This document shows, piece by piece, positions 1 to 11,814 of a stretch of DNA of 64,000 bases; within the stretch, counting starts at the first letter, position 1, and the number at the start of each line of letters is the position of its first letter. The DNA is taken from contig CATKHK010000010.1 of assembly GCA_949751835.1 (NCBI GenBank), positions 372,001 through 436,000 of the forward strand, in the 5' to 3' direction. This stretch comes from Blepharisma japonicum. Its lineage: Eukaryota > Ciliophora > Heterotrichea > Heterotrichida > Blepharismidae. The notes under the pieces are model-generated. The model made no database searches. It was not told the origin of the DNA and saw only the letters and a program-made list of their open reading frames with translations. The position numbers and the translations under genes are program-made.

Positions 1-526
1 ATGCTTTATGATTCTTCTTTAATCATCATTACGAATAAAGGCAGATTTATCAAAAGCGGTCACATGCAATAATAATATTTTGAGTGATTACTTGTCTCTT
101 TTTCTTTGACAAAATTTCAAGATTTAAATATAATTGCATTATTATTTGTCTCCTAAACAACAAAAATTTCTTTTAGAATAAAAGATAATAGTAAACCACT
201 ATTTTTATTCATTTTTATATACAAATCAGCATTAATAAGGAAAGCTCCCTCTTTAAAATTTGAACTCAAAATAGATATTCTTTGAGATTTTCATAATATA
301 AAGACACTAGCTCAATACTAAAGCTGCCAAAACTTCCTCAGTTTACTTATTTTTCGGATTCTTATATTTGAAATTTTTAATAAATATATATTAGCGCATC
401 TTTGCGAAATTAAATTACGACCATTTTTTATTCAAATTTAAAACTTATAAACTTGCTCGAAATAAATTCAAATAAGCTATTTGGAATTCTCTTAATGTTA
501 AGCTAATTTAAGTTTTATATATTAAA
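1..526. other. AT-rich flank upstream of the Myb gene
   Basis: No complete gene is visible. A reading frame that is open from base 1 closes with TAA at about base 72. It could be the last 23 codons of a plus-strand gene that starts before the window, but it is too short to judge. The rest is AT-rich with stops in all frames, and probably holds the promoter of the Myb gene at its right end. Confidence 0.4.
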
Positions 527-1189
527 ATGGATAATAAAATGGAAGGTTGTAATGATGATCAAACAGCTCAATGCATCAGCCTTGAAGATAATGCTGCTAG
601 AGAAGAATTAAGAAGCCCTAACGATTTTATTCAACAAAATAATAAGCAGAGAGTAGCAGCTTTAAATAAAAACTTAAACAGCAAACAAAGAGCCTCAGAG
701 TTAGGAGAAGAATCCAAAGCAAGATGAAGCAGTGAGGAAAACTTTTTCCTAGTGAGGCTTTATAAAGTTTACGGAGCAAGATGAGGCACTATCGCTGGTT
801 TTTTTAAAGACAGGAGCGATTTCTCAGTGAAAAATCATTTTTACTATTTAAAAAAAAGAATGTCAATAACCGAGCAAATTAAAATTAGTCAAGAACTTAA
901 ACATAACAGAGAAAAGAGATTTCTTTTATTGCCAGACAAACAAACATTAAGGCATGATGAAAAAATGGATGAAGAGGCAATTGTAGACAGTTTTTTTGCT
1001 GATTATTTGGATTGTAAGATAAACCAAAAAATAAATGGAAAATATGACGAAATTAGCTCGAACGCCTATGAAAGTGACAAAAGTGGTAATTTACAGCAAG
1101 ATAGATTGTCAATGCTCAAAAGATTCAGTGAAATTATAGAGGACCAGCTAGCAATTAAGAAAGCAAAGGTGTCAGAGACTTTAAACTAA
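527..1189 (+). CDS. Single-repeat Myb/SANT-like DNA-binding protein
   Basis: A 220-residue protein when TGA is read as Trp. Under the standard code it would split into two pieces that are in the same frame. Residues about 64-113 form one Myb/SANT repeat: a WSSEENFFLV helix, the YGARWGTIAGFF turn, and an RSDFSVKNHFYYLKKR recognition helix. Both tryptophans of the repeat core are TGA codons, which strongly supports reassignment because these are the structural Trp positions of Myb repeats. The N-terminus is acidic and polar, and the C-terminus (about 115-220) is charged and helical with no recognised domain. A single repeat with a VKNHFY recognition helix is typical of Myb-related transcription factors. 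The target is unknown. The first ATG of the frame is used; the stop is TAA. No intron is needed. Confidence 0.85.
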
Positions 1190-2030
1190 AATAATATTAG
1201 TTAAATTTAAGATAATCTTAGTTTGCTTGTAATTTGGAATAAAAGGATTTCAAATATTAATTAATTCCAATTATGATTTCCCTTTATGTTATTAAAAGTT
1301 CATAATATAAAATTTCATAAATTCACTTTTTTATTAATTGATGCATTTATTTTCTTATTAAATGGCAAAATAATTTAACAGCGAAATAATATTAATTGTG
1401 AGGATATATGTTTGATAATATATTCGATAATGAATAAATATAAATGCAACTTCAAGAAACTATAATTTAAATAGCAGGTTTTATAAGCTTAAGACTCTAT
1501 ATTATCTGATCTTATTTTGCTTTGAGAATTTTAAAATTTTAGAAAATCTTTTGTTATGCCAAGTAACCAATAATTTCCTTTTAGCAAACTAAATCTTTTG
1601 AAACTTCAAATTAGTTTAGCAGTTTTCAAAACTTATACAATGAGTAGAATTTATGTTAGCTTCAAATTTAATGATCTCAAAAATGCTTCATATTTATCTT
1701 AATATCTTTATTCTAATTAACAATAAAGAACTAAATGAAATTCTTCCTATATTTCATAAAAAGCTAATCAAACCTACTAAGAATATATAGGTTGCTGCCC
1801 ACTAGTTTTTTTCTGGTGATTAATGCTATGTTTCTGCTCCTCTGTTAAATTTATATGAAAAGGCTGAACTCAATTCTATCAAGAATGATATGTTTCTGGA
1901 TATTGTTTTAAAACTCAAAAATTGTTTTGGTTTATCTCTGTTTTATTCAATAACTCAGAGGCAAATATTTGAGGAAAGGACTTAACACATATAACAATAA
2001 TTAATTATGAAATAAAGTGCTATCACTATT
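1190..2030. other. Intergenic gap with a possible decayed coding remnant
   Basis: An 841-bp AT-rich stretch without an intact gene. The frame 1731-1985 (+) reads like protein for 85 codons, ending in KNCFGLSLFYS and ITQRQIFEERT, but carries three internal TAA/TAG stops in its first third. It may be a gene remnant or chance. Nothing else is recognised. Confidence 0.3.
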
Positions 2031-2747
2031 TTATGAAGGCTGTTTAGGTTGATTTTCTTCCTTCATTTCAGCTGCATTTATCTGAAAATTTGAACCTGCG
2101 TTAGGATCATTATATCCTTGAGTTACTCCATAAAAATTTTGGGAAGGGTAAGCTCCAGGGTTATTATACCCTTGTTGTGGCTGGCTCGAATTTGGATAAG
2201 AGTAAGGTATGGAATTATTTATCCCTCCTAATTGTGCTGCTTCAGAATTTGCAGTATAAGAGTTAGGCAGAGGATAAACATAGCCAGGAGGATAATTTCC
2301 TGGTTGTGCGAATTGCTGATTAATTGGGTACATAGGAGCTACAGGGTTTCCAAATCCCACTTGCACAACCCCATTTGGGTTTTGAAATCCGGGCTGAAAA
2401 TTTTGCTGAGGAGGAATCTGGCTAAATCCTATTTGCACTACTCCATTTTGGTTTTGAAATCCTGGCTGAAAATTTTGTTGAGGAGGAATTTGAGGCAATG
2501 CTGCTAGGTTAGCTTCAATCTGTCTTCTTAACTTCCTTAAGCGATATCTTTTGTATAAAACTGAAGCTATTATGACTATAGTAAAAAAGACAAATAGCAT
2601 AATAGCTAGAATAATTGAGCCTGAAGTGGATAAACCACTGCTGCTACTGCTGCTTGTGCTTGAACTAGAGCCTGAGCTGTGATGAGTTCTTCTTGCGTTT
2701 ACTAAGATGATTGAGAGTGAAATTTGAAATATCAAGCTGAAACCCAT
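2031..2747 (-). CDS. Predicted type I membrane protein with a Pro/Gln-rich tail
   Basis: A 238-residue protein of unknown function. It has a signal peptide (about 1-18), a short serine-rich luminal stretch (about 24-42), one transmembrane helix (about 44-65) followed by a basic stop-transfer cluster (KRYRLRKLRR), and a long cytoplasmic tail rich in Pro, Gln, Asn, Gly and Tyr. The tail contains a tandem duplication of about 25 residues: the motif IPPQQNFQPGFQN occurs twice, each time followed by NGVVQ and GF. A very short ectodomain with a low-complexity tail suggests an adaptor or scaffold at a membrane rather than a receptor, but this is inference. The single reading frame needs no intron and has no TGA codon. 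Stop is TAA. Confidence 0.7.
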   Translation of the reverse strand: MGFSLIFQISLSIILVNARRTHHSSGSSSSTSSSSSSGLSTSGSIILAIMLFVFFTIVIIASVLYKRYRLRKLRRQIEANLAALPQIPPQQNFQPGFQNQNGVVQIGFSQIPPQQNFQPGFQNPNGVVQVGFGNPVAPMYPINQQFAQPGNYPPGYVYPLPNSYTANSEAAQLGGINNSIPYSYPNSSQPQQGYNNPGAYPSQNFYGVTQGYNDPNAGSNFQINAAEMKEENQPKQPS

Positions 2748-3145
2748 TTATTAAATATCTGTTACATTAATTATTGGTATTTAAAATTAGAGAAATAATA
2801 ATTGTAAATTCGAATTATTAATTTTTATGAAAGTTTGATTTATTTATAATGCTAATATTAAGACTTCTTAAAATTAGGAATTGAATGCATATTTTTATTA
2901 CAAAAATTAACTTGAAAAAGATTTGAATTAAAGATACAGTATAAATAATAAGAAGCTTATTTACAATTATGAGTAAGTGAGTCTTAATGGCAAGTATTAT
3001 TTATTACTATGAATCTGTAACAGATAAATGTCTAGAAATAGCATAAAATGTGTTATCGAATAATATTGTTGAAAACTCCAAATTATCAAAAATACATGGA
3101 ATACGAAGTTAATTTTAATTTTTAACATAAATCACAGTGAAAAGC
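2748..3145. other. Intergenic gap
   Basis: About 400 bp of AT-rich sequence between two minus-strand genes. Nothing is recognised. It should hold the terminator of the EF-hand gene and the promoter of the membrane-protein gene. Confidence 0.4.
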
Positions 3146-5269
3146 CTATATAAATATTTCTTGGGTTGCTAGCCTTAAAGCTTCAATCATTTTTTTATCT
3201 TCTTCATTTTTGACTTCAATAGGAATAAAAGAAGAATTCACTCTTTCTTTTAATTTATTTAATGGTGTTTGAAAAACTTCCAAGATTTCTTTAATAAAGA
3301 GAGAATCAGGAATAAATTCAATGAACTTATAAAAATCAATTGAAGTAATCGGAGTTATTCTTCTCCCAAATATGCTTGCGAGAAGCTCATTGACTATACT
3401 AAATATTTTTTACCGCAAGCACTCATAATAAATAGGTGATCCTACTGGAAGCGCTTCTAGCATGTGATAGGCTTCATCGGCAGTTATGACTCCATCTCCT
3501 CTTGCATCATACAGATGAAAGCTAAAACCCCTCAAAAAATAATCATTATTTATATTCAGTAATAAATGAACAGCATTTAAAAATCTAGATTTTGTTACAT
3601 CCTCATATTTTGGACCAGCTAAAAAGTGATAAATTCTTTCGGCTAAATAGTCGCATTTAGCACCAAATAGCTCTGACCATTTTTCTTTCATAGAAGTTTT
3701 TGAAATGGTTTTTAAACTTTTCATATCTTTACACCTTAAAAGTTCAAATTTTTCTAATAAATCATAAAGCTGGGTCCCAGAAAACAAACTCATGGCTTCT
3801 TCAAGCTCTGCTAAGTAAGTGAAATTAGGGTCCTGTCTAAGGCTTTCTAATAATTCAGGGTTTTGTGAAATGTCAACAATTAAATCCTCGCTGCATTTTC
3901 TCGTCATATTTGGAGGCGTTGTTGGAAACACTGGCAAAATAGTATAATTAAAATCACAGCTATGCTTCAAAAAGTCGATAAAAATTTGAGGCTTCCCTTG
4001 GAAATCAATTTTACAAAAATCCTCAAAAGTCAAGGCTTCAGGCTTTTCAAGGTTATAATGTGGAATTTTTGATTTTTTTTTATTTTCTTCCTCATCTTCC
4101 TCATCTGTATTCTCACTTGTAGCGCTGCTGAAAACGCTTTTTCTTCTTTTACTTCTTCGTGATTCTTTTTTAGTAGGAATTTTTCTTTGTTTTTTTAGAT
4201 CAAACATTTTGTTTATTTTTATTATGTCGTTATCGTAATAATCTTGCTCTCTAAGTTTCATGGCATAATATGCATCTTGATAGCAAATATATTTATCGTT
4301 ATTGAAGTCAAAAACATCAAAGCAAAATGCCAAATGTTTTTCATCAGAGCTTCCAATAAACTTATCCATTTCTGTGCAAAATTCTTCTAATGTACCATTT
4401 TTGAAGTCAAAATGCTTAGCCATTGCTTCAGAAATTTCAGTAGGGTATCTTTTGTTTAAATGTTGAGTAAAGCATTGAATTGAAAGCCTGCAGAGTCGCA
4501 AAGAAAGCTTTGGAGTTCCACATATTTCTTGATACATACGGATAAAACTCGGCTTATTTCTATCAAGAAATTGCCTTTTACCCAGCCGTCTCAACTTACT
4601 TGTAGGCCTACTGCTTCTTCTACTCTCAGCCCTGGAAAAAGTGGTTCTTGATAAATTGGGATATCGGCCATTATCTGGAAACTTTATCAAGTCTTTGAGT
4701 AATTTTCTTTCATTTATGCTAAACCCAAGAGGGGGAGAGTTTGCTACCCGCTTTACTTCTAAATCTGGAGTTTTTCTAGAAACTGCTGGGACTGGAGTTT
4801 GTGATAATGATCGGTATTTTTTATTATTTTGAATGTGTATGAATTTATAATAATACTCTGAGCTACTGTAAACCGGAATTGATAATACAATCTTTGCTTT
4901 AGCTTCTTTAAGGAAATGATCATAAATTTGAGGGCTTTCTTTGAGTTTATTTAAAAAACGTTGAAAGAATGCAATTTTTTCATTATTGCTGAGGGGAGGG
5001 AGCTCGGTATATTTTCGGAAATGCTTTTTCATGAAAGGCAATTTTTTGGTTTGGTTTGATTTTTTGGAAAGGTTTATTGTATAATCTAAATAAACTTCCG
5101 AATCATTGCTTATTGATCCAACTTCTTCGACTTCTTGGATCTTCGATAAGCCGCTGATTGAAGCAAAAAACGAATTGCTTAGCTCGGTATTTTGTGTCTT
5201 TTTCTCAGATTTCAACCCAAATTCATCTGCTAGATGTGGGAGTTTAGGCCGATTTTTTAAGAGGTCCAT
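3146..5269 (-). CDS. EF-hand calcium-binding protein, 702 aa
   Basis: Two exons joined across a 15-nt intron at 3399-3413 give 702 residues. Without removing it the frame ends one codon into the intron; removing it adds 83 residues that end in TAG. Two EF-hand loops are visible: DFNNDKYICYQD (about 321-332) and DARGDGVITADE (about 588-599). Both have acidic residues at loop positions 1 and 12; the second is the more canonical. Between them lies a Lys/Glu/Ser-rich stretch (about 360-400), and the N-terminal 240 residues are basic and low in complexity. The spacing suggests a long calcium-responsive scaffold with dispersed EF-hand units, a type common in ciliates. No catalytic domain is seen, so the partner is unknown. 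Confidence 0.8.
3399..3413 (-). other. 15-nt intron of the EF-hand gene
   Basis: On the coding strand it reads GTAAAAAATATTTAG. It starts GT, ends AG, and has T at position 9 and A at position 10. Removal restores an open frame into a coding tail of about 83 residues. Confidence 0.85.
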
Positions 5270-5464
5270 AAAGTCCTTAAATTAAAATATGTCAAGGAAA
5301 AATTCTGATTTGAAACTATGACTTACAATATATTTTAAAAGCTGATTTTTTTGTGACAATTTTTAAATACATATTATTAGCACATTTCATATTAGCCAAG
5401 AAAGCACAATGAATATTTTCTCTTATTTGGTTAATCACATGTAAAGAAATATGAATAAAATATA

Positions 5465-7096
5465 ATGAACTCTACATATGACACGAAAGCAAACCTGCTC
5501 ATTGCAATGCAAATTTTAGATCTCTCCACCTTTTCGTCTACTTTATCAGATATTGGGACAGATATAACTATGTTTATTGACTCAGAAGGATATAATATAT
5601 TTCATGATCTCGCAAATTCCAACATCCCTGAAAGCAAAATTATGGATTTTCAATTAGAAGTAGAAAACTGTGTCAAAGAAAATTTCGGTGATGAAAACTT
5701 TGACAAAGAAGTCGAAAAAATGCTGAATGCGCAAGATTTCAAAGAGAAAAGCACACCTTTGCACTTCGCGATTAGAAAGAAAAGAAGCAAACTTTGTGCA
5801 AGGTTTTTACAACTGCGAGCTGATATTTTCATGAAAAATGCGCAGGGGCATGGAGTTGTGCACTTAGCAGCTCAGTCCGGGATGATTCAGTTTGTAATTA
5901 ATGCGGTGGTGAATTTTAAAATAAGGTTTAATGAAGCAGACTTCTATGGAAGAACCCCAATGCATTTGGCAGCCGAAAATAGCCATGAATTTGTGGTAGC
6001 TTTATTGCTATCGTTCGGGCAAAATGTTAATGTAAAAGATAATAAAGGTAACACAGCTCTACACTTAGCTGCAACTTCTCAAAGCTACACAGTTTCAAGA
6101 GTTCTAATTATGAATTATGCAGATAGAAATATCTTAAATAAAGCTGGGCACACAGCCTTGGATATTGCTCGCCACTATAAAGCAGTTGAGCTCTATAAAA
6201 TCTTGAAGAAGCCATTTCCTTTGAAAAAATTAAATCCCTTTGGAACATCTTTAGAGCCATCGAGGTACAATTACAAAGCTTTTATTCTCTATGTTGCTGC
6301 ACTATTTATACGGTATATATTATGGTTTGTTTATATGAGAGACATTTCTGTGTCATTTGACATAATTTCAGGAGTTATTTTTGTCTTTACATTTATTCTA
6401 TTTGCTATGGTCCATTATTTTGATCCAGGCTATATTAAACCTAAGCCTGGACAAGATCTAATTGTAAGGAATATATAGAAACTCTATGAAAATTATCACC
6501 CAGAATATGTTTGCCCGTTTTGCAAGGTAAAAAAGTCACAGTCAGCAAGGCATTGCCAGCATTGTGGAAAATGTGTAAAGAAGTATGATCATCACTGTCC
6601 ATGGATCAGGAATTGTGTAGGGAAAAAGAATTTTGTGCTGTTTTACACATTTATTGTTTTTTGTACTATTGATTACTTATATCAATTCTCAGTCTGTTTG
6701 GCAATTTTTGCATTAAATGAAAATGGTGAGGCAAATTTTTTGGACCTTGACGATTATGCAAATATGCGTGATGCCTGCATTGTGAACTGAGTATTTAGCT
6801 TGATCGGGCTCATTTTGTCAACTCCTGTATTATATATACAAAGTTTAAATATCATACAAGGAAGAACCACAAGAGAAAGGTTTGGGATCAAAACTGCAGC
6901 AAGGCTATCGGAAATTCAACCAGAAGACCCAAGATACACATTGACATTGAGTGATGCAGCTGCTGAATCTCTGCTAATGCCTGATCTTGATAGAAGAACT
7001 CCAAACTATAAAGATGCAAAAGAAGAAAATAAACTATGCTGCTTTTCTTTTGAGAGGGAGGGAACGAGCTTAATAAAGCTTAGTGAAACAAATTAA
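5465..7096 (+). CDS. Ankyrin-repeat DHHC palmitoyltransferase
   Basis: A 538-residue protein S-acyltransferase of the HIP14/Akr1 type, after removal of a 15-nt intron (6464-6478). Ankyrin repeats occupy about residues 95-255, with typical TPLHFAIR, TPMHLAAENS and TALHLAAT motifs. Two transmembrane helices follow (about 275-320). Next comes the cysteine-rich domain with paired CxxC motifs and the catalytic DHHC at 370-373, then NCVGKKNF and two more helices. The intron lies between the second helix and the cysteine-rich domain, so the enzyme is only complete when it is spliced. One Trp (NWVFS) is TGA; PWIRN uses TGG. The enzyme would attach palmitate to cysteines of substrates recruited by the ankyrin repeats, probably at Golgi or plasma membrane. 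Stop is TAA. Confidence 0.92.
6464..6478 (+). other. 15-nt intron of the DHHC gene
   Basis: Reads GTAAGGAATATATAG, phase 0, with an in-frame TAG as its last codon. T9 and A10 are present. Removal joins the second membrane helix to the DHHC cysteine-rich domain in frame. Confidence 0.92.
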
Positions 7097-7441
7097 ATTA
7101 TTTAATTCATATTAGAATTCATAATGTTTTTAATTTTATTTTGCTAATTTGCAAAGGCTTAATTGAGATGAATTTAATTAAATGTATAAAGGCTGAAAGC
7201 TTTAAAAACAAATTTGTTTTTAATCAAAAGACTTTTAAATACTTTTTCATTGGAATTCGCTAATAATTAATGAGAATGAAGAAGAAAATATATCGAATCA
7301 TAATTAGTTACATTAATTTATTACTCTAAGATAAGGTGAAAGAATTGTTACATATAGTGAATAACTATTTTTAGCGATCTTATGAAAAAATCTATGATTT
7401 TTCTAATGCCATTTTTAAGCAATTAAATCAGTGGCATAAAA
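7097..7441. other. Intergenic gap between convergent genes
   Basis: About 345 bp of AT-rich DNA between the 3' ends of the DHHC and ABC genes. Nothing recognised. Confidence 0.4.
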
Positions 7442-10111
7442 TTATTTAATACCGTTTGTTTTCTTGCCAGTCACTATCATGAAAACTTCTTCAAGAGTTG
7501 TATGAGACAGCCCCCAATCCTCAATCAAATCCTTCAAAATGCTGAGCTCCCCTATCTCTTCTCCTTCCATGATCCTTACAAATTCTCCAATCTCTTTGAC
7601 ATCTTTGACTGAAATTCCTAAGACCAAGCTCCCTCCACTAGAATCAATAATTTTCGCATTGGGCATCACTATGCGTACGATAGGAACTACTCTTTCTACT
7701 TCTTTTGATATAATATTGACTCGATACCCGTCTCCAAATTGGTTTTTTAAGTAAAGAGAAGTTCCTATGCATTTCAGTTTTCCATCAACAACGACGCAAA
7801 CTCTATCACTAAGGACATCTGCTTCTTCCATTGAATGGGTGGTTAAAATCATTATTCTTTTTTCCTTGAGCTTTTTAATAAATTTTCATGCCTGCCTTCT
7901 ATTAATTGGATCCATCCCTGTAGTAGGCTCATCTAAAATAATCACCTTAGGATCTCCAATTCCAGAGATGGCCAATGAAAGCCTCCTTTTCATGCCCCCA
8001 CTGAAAGTTCCAGCCAATAAATCTGCTTCATCACTCAAATTGACTTCTTTTAGTCTCTCATTGACTTCATCATACACTTTATCATAGTTTTCTCCTTTAA
8101 GTCTTCCAAATAAAATTAAATGTTCTTTAGCTGTAAGCTCGTCCCATAGAATATCATGCTGTGGACAGACGCCTAGCACTTTCCTGATTTCAGTCATGTT
8201 TTCTTTTATATCAAATCCACAAATTTTGGCTGTGCCTGATGTAGGCTTACAAAGTCCAGTCAGCATATTAATTAATGTAGACTTTCCAGCTCCATTGTGG
8301 CCCAATAGAGCAAGAAGTTCTCCTCTTTTAGCATGCAAATAGATATTGTTTACAGCATGAATGTCTTCTGAAGTCTTATAAAGTTTTTTCTGGAAAATTT
8401 TATGGATTCCAAGTATTCTGATGCTGCTTGAAGAGTCTTCTATGTCAATAACTTTGCGCTTTTCAAAAGAGACTGAATCTGCTACTTCTTCATTAGTGTC
8501 TTCTATAGCTGATTGGATTCTTTGAACTTTTTTATTCAAGCCCCAATATCTGGGAGTCAAGAAAAAATAAAATGGATCTGAGCTTCCGCGATTGCTAGGC
8601 AAAACATGATCAAAATACCAGGCAAGAACGCATAAAAGTAGAGAATCTGCAAGCAAATACAAAAGAGATTCTAAAGCTGATGGAATAATCCTTCTATTTC
8701 TTGAAGCAAACCTATTTCAGGAGTAGTATTCTCCAGGGACATGCTTATGTTCCCAGTGAGAATAATGCACTGATGCTTTTCTTGCTATATCTCCAAAGCA
8801 TTTAGAAAAATTAAATGGAGGATAAAGTGTAAAAATGGCTCGAACTGTTGCTACCCAATCAGGAGCTTCTTCAGACCATAACGCATAAATAATATTTATA
8901 TCTGACAAAAGCAACTGAAACACAAGACCAATCAAAATGAAAACATAAGAAGCTGCATATGCGCTTTTGGTAGTTTTTAAGAAAGTAGACAGCAAGAATG
9001 CTAGGCATGCCATTGAAATTGAAAAAAATCCAAACATCATTAAAAGTATCAAATAAGGGGTGTTCATAAAAATATCAAAGTTGCATAGCTTCCCACTGAT
9101 AATCACACTATTACTTGTAAATATAGTGAATATAAAAGCTGTAATAAACCATGAGTGCCAATAAGGGCTGTGGTTCATTCCCATCATGCTAAGCCCGCTC
9201 CTCAAATGATATTCTTTTTCTCTTACAAGCTCTATTAGCACAACAACAAAAGTTACAATTGGCGGGATAAAAAAATAAAAAGGCCCAGAGTTTTTGATGA
9301 TGCTTACATGGTTTGAATGCCGGCTCTTGGGCTCTGGATAGCCTTGAGTGCTGATTTTAATATCAATTTTTTGATTTTTTGAATAATAAGAAATCAATGC
9401 TTCGTCTAAGGCTGACTTCACTGCAATTGCTGGGTAGTTGACTGGCATAGGAGAGTTCATCTCTGATATCAACATACTTGCTAGCGAAGAGGAATTGAAA
9501 ATTATATTGTACATGTTTACTGTATAATTTTCGCTGCTTCCTAAGCAGTCAAAAGTTCCATTATAAAATCTGTTTGGAGGCAAAATAAATGGTCCAGTGC
9601 ATAAAATTACAGCTGTCTGAGTTTGATTTTCATGCTTGTCTATATAATCAAATAATTGCATGGGGTCATTTTTGGCTAAAATTTTAATATCTTTTCCGAT
9701 CTTCAAATGATGTTTTTCTGAAATATGTTTAATGACATAGTCTGATAACTCATTTTCTCCACTCGTCAATCCAACGCCAAGGGTAATGCAGTCATTTCCG
9801 TAGCATTTTGGGATTTTTCACAAATCAATTGTGTCCGGATTTTTAGTTACCATATTCTCAAATACATAATTTGCTGTGAATTGAATTAGCAGCAAGTACA
9901 AACAGACTGCAAGAGGAGTTAAAATTTGGAATAGTGTCGATTTTAAATTTCTCTTGAAGACCAAATATTGTTTTCATAATAACAGTTTTAGCTGGAGTTT
10001 ATACATTGATGGCAATTTTTTGTTTGAAGAGGATTCAGAATCTTGCTCTGGATTGATCTCTTCAGTAAAATTATAATAATTGGGACGGTCTTTGATCTTT
10101 TCCTCAGACAT
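7442..10111 (-). CDS. ABCA-type half-size ABC transporter
   Basis: An 889-residue ABC subfamily A protein with one membrane domain and one ATPase domain. Four TGA codons read as Trp (LLWKQYL, DLWKIPK, YYSWNRF, QAWKFIK) join pieces that would otherwise be separate. A first helix (about 57-80) is followed by a large luminal loop, then a cluster of helices (about 285-500). The ATPase domain has Walker A GHNGAGKST (about 604-612), a Q-loop in CPQHD, the signature FSGGMKRR (about 703), Walker B with DEPTTGMDP (about 727) and the H-loop TTHSMEEAD. All catalytic elements look intact. ABCA proteins move lipids; a half-size member should act as a dimer. The start ATG at 10111 precedes MSEEKIKDRP. No intron is needed; stop TAA. 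Confidence 0.92.
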
Positions 10112-10244
10112 TTTATTTGGCTATTAAAAAAATCTATATCAAGTAAATTTTCCAATCAGTTTTAAAATCTGGGTTAATATAAGAACTGGAAATCCAGTAG
10201 CGGGAAGAATTTAATTTTTAAATATAATATTTAATTCTGAGATA

Positions 10245-10913
10245 TTAGCTCGCATTTTGGATAAATTGTCTCATAGGCTCATGGACTTCTCTTACTGCAG
10301 AAATGCTATCAATTTCTCCAAACCATTTTCTGACAAATTGGTAAGAGCTAAAATCGAAATTTTCCATCTCCAGCTGAGACAAATAGCAAAATAGCAGGAT
10401 GTCAGCAATTGTCGGGCTACTTGTTTTTGCAATATACACTCCACTTGCAAATATTGTATCGATTCTTCTTAAGAAAGCATCTAAATCTGCAGTAACTTCA
10501 GCCAGTTTTTCAGCTGTAATTGGAGGTTTACCAAAGAATCTTGGCCCTACTATTTTATTAAAAAGATAAGGCATCATGACTTTCATAGTATTTGTATGAT
10601 GCCAGTGGAGTGAAGAATTTATTGTTGCTCGAAGCTGAGGATTAGAGGGAAACCATTGAGAGTCAGTGTGGAAAGCCTCTGCTAAATAATAAATAATTGC
10701 GCCACATTCTCCTAGACTGAAGCCATCATGGGTTATTGTCGGAACTTGGCCATAAGGATTTATAGCTAAAAATTCTGGAGATTTATGTTCTCCTTTAGTT
10801 AGGTCAACAACGACAAGCTCATAAGGGATATTGTGAAGCTTGCAAAATATCATCACTATTCTGCAAGGAGGAGAAAGATTAAGCCCATGAATCCGAAGAA
10901 GATGATCTGTCAT
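10245..10913 (-). CDS. Theta-class glutathione S-transferase, copy 1
   Basis: 222 residues, the usual size of a cytosolic GST. The N-terminal thioredoxin fold shows the theta-type active-site region LSPPCR, with the probable catalytic Ser at 14, then the cis-Pro motif GQVPTI and the glutathione-binding GECGAI segment (SNAIL/TRAIL-like). The C-terminal helical domain contains LHWHHTNT, as in theta enzymes. It would conjugate glutathione to small electrophiles in the cytosol. It lies head-to-tail with a close paralogue about 230 bp upstream, so the pair arose by tandem duplication. All Trp codons are TGG. Stop TAA. Confidence 0.93.
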   Translation of the reverse strand: MTDHLLRIHGLNLSPPCRIVMIFCKLHNIPYELVVVDLTKGEHKSPEFLAINPYGQVPTITHDGFSLGECGAIIYYLAEAFHTDSQWFPSNPQLRATINSSLHWHHTNTMKVMMPYLFNKIVGPRFFGKPPITAEKLAEVTADLDAFLRRIDTIFASGVYIAKTSSPTIADILLFCYLSQLEMENFDFSSYQFVRKWFGEIDSISAVREVHEPMRQFIQNAS

Positions 10914-11145
10914 GTTTAGTGTTAAAATTATAGGCTATTTTTAAATAGAGCATGGCCAAAATTTGAAACTCATATTAGCTTAAAATAAGGCTGAATGACT
11001 AATTAAGTTGATCAGCTAATATAAAGCTATTTGCAAGAAATATTTATAAAGGCTATTTAAAGCAAATTTTAAGCTAATCTAAAGATTAATTTTATTTCGT
11101 AGAGATGACATGGCATAGCAAGCTAATTTTTCTTTAATTAATGAT

Positions 11146-11814
11146 TTAATTCCACTGAGCAATTGCTTGCCTCATAGGCTCATGCACTTCTCTAACAGCT
11201 TCAATATTTCCGAGCTCTTCTCTCCACTTCATAATGTTGGTATAACTCCTAAAATCAAAGTTTCCCATCTCCATTTCACTCAAATAGCAATACAGCATAA
11301 TATCTGCTATTGTAGGATTTCTCGTTCTTGCAATATAAATTCCGCTAGCAAAAAGTGTGTCAATTAGTCTAAGAAAGCCTTCTAAATCTCTTAAAATTTC
11401 TGTTTCTCTTTCAGGTGTTAAAGGAGGCATTCCACAAAATTTCGGCAAAATAATTTTTTCATAAATATAAGGATTGACAAATTTTACAGTGTTATTATGA
11501 TGCCAGTGCAAGCTGCTATTTATTATAGCTCGTTGCTGAAGATTAGCTGGAAGCCATTGAGAATCTACGCTAAATGCTTCAGCTAAATAATAAAGAATGG
11601 CACAACTTTCGCCTAATTTGAAACTTCCATGGGTAATTGCTGGAACTTGGCCATAAGGATTTATTGATAAAAATTCTGGCGATTTTTGGTCTCCTTTATC
11701 TAAGTTAACTTCAACAAAATCATATGCGATATTATGGAGTTTGCAAAAGATCATTACACATCTTGTTGGATCAGAAAAGATGCTCCCATAAATCTTAAGA
11801 GTATTGAGCGCCAT
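11146..11814 (-). CDS. Theta-class glutathione S-transferase, copy 2
   Basis: Also 222 residues and collinear with its downstream neighbour without gaps. The same FCKLHNI, SPEFL.INPYGQVP, AILYYLAEAF and LHWHHNNT blocks are kept, with the candidate catalytic Ser again at 14 (IFSDPTR). Differences are concentrated in the C-terminal half, which shapes the pocket for the hydrophobic substrate, so the copies may have diverged in substrate range (inference). All Trp codons are TGG. Stop is TAA; no intron. Confidence 0.93.
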   Translation of the reverse strand: MALNTLKIYGSIFSDPTRCVMIFCKLHNIAYDFVEVNLDKGDQKSPEFLSINPYGQVPAITHGSFKLGESCAILYYLAEAFSVDSQWLPANLQQRAIINSSLHWHHNNTVKFVNPYIYEKIILPKFCGMPPLTPERETEILRDLEGFLRLIDTLFASGIYIARTRNPTIADIMLYCYLSEMEMGNFDFRSYTNIMKWREELGNIEAVREVHEPMRQAIAQWN

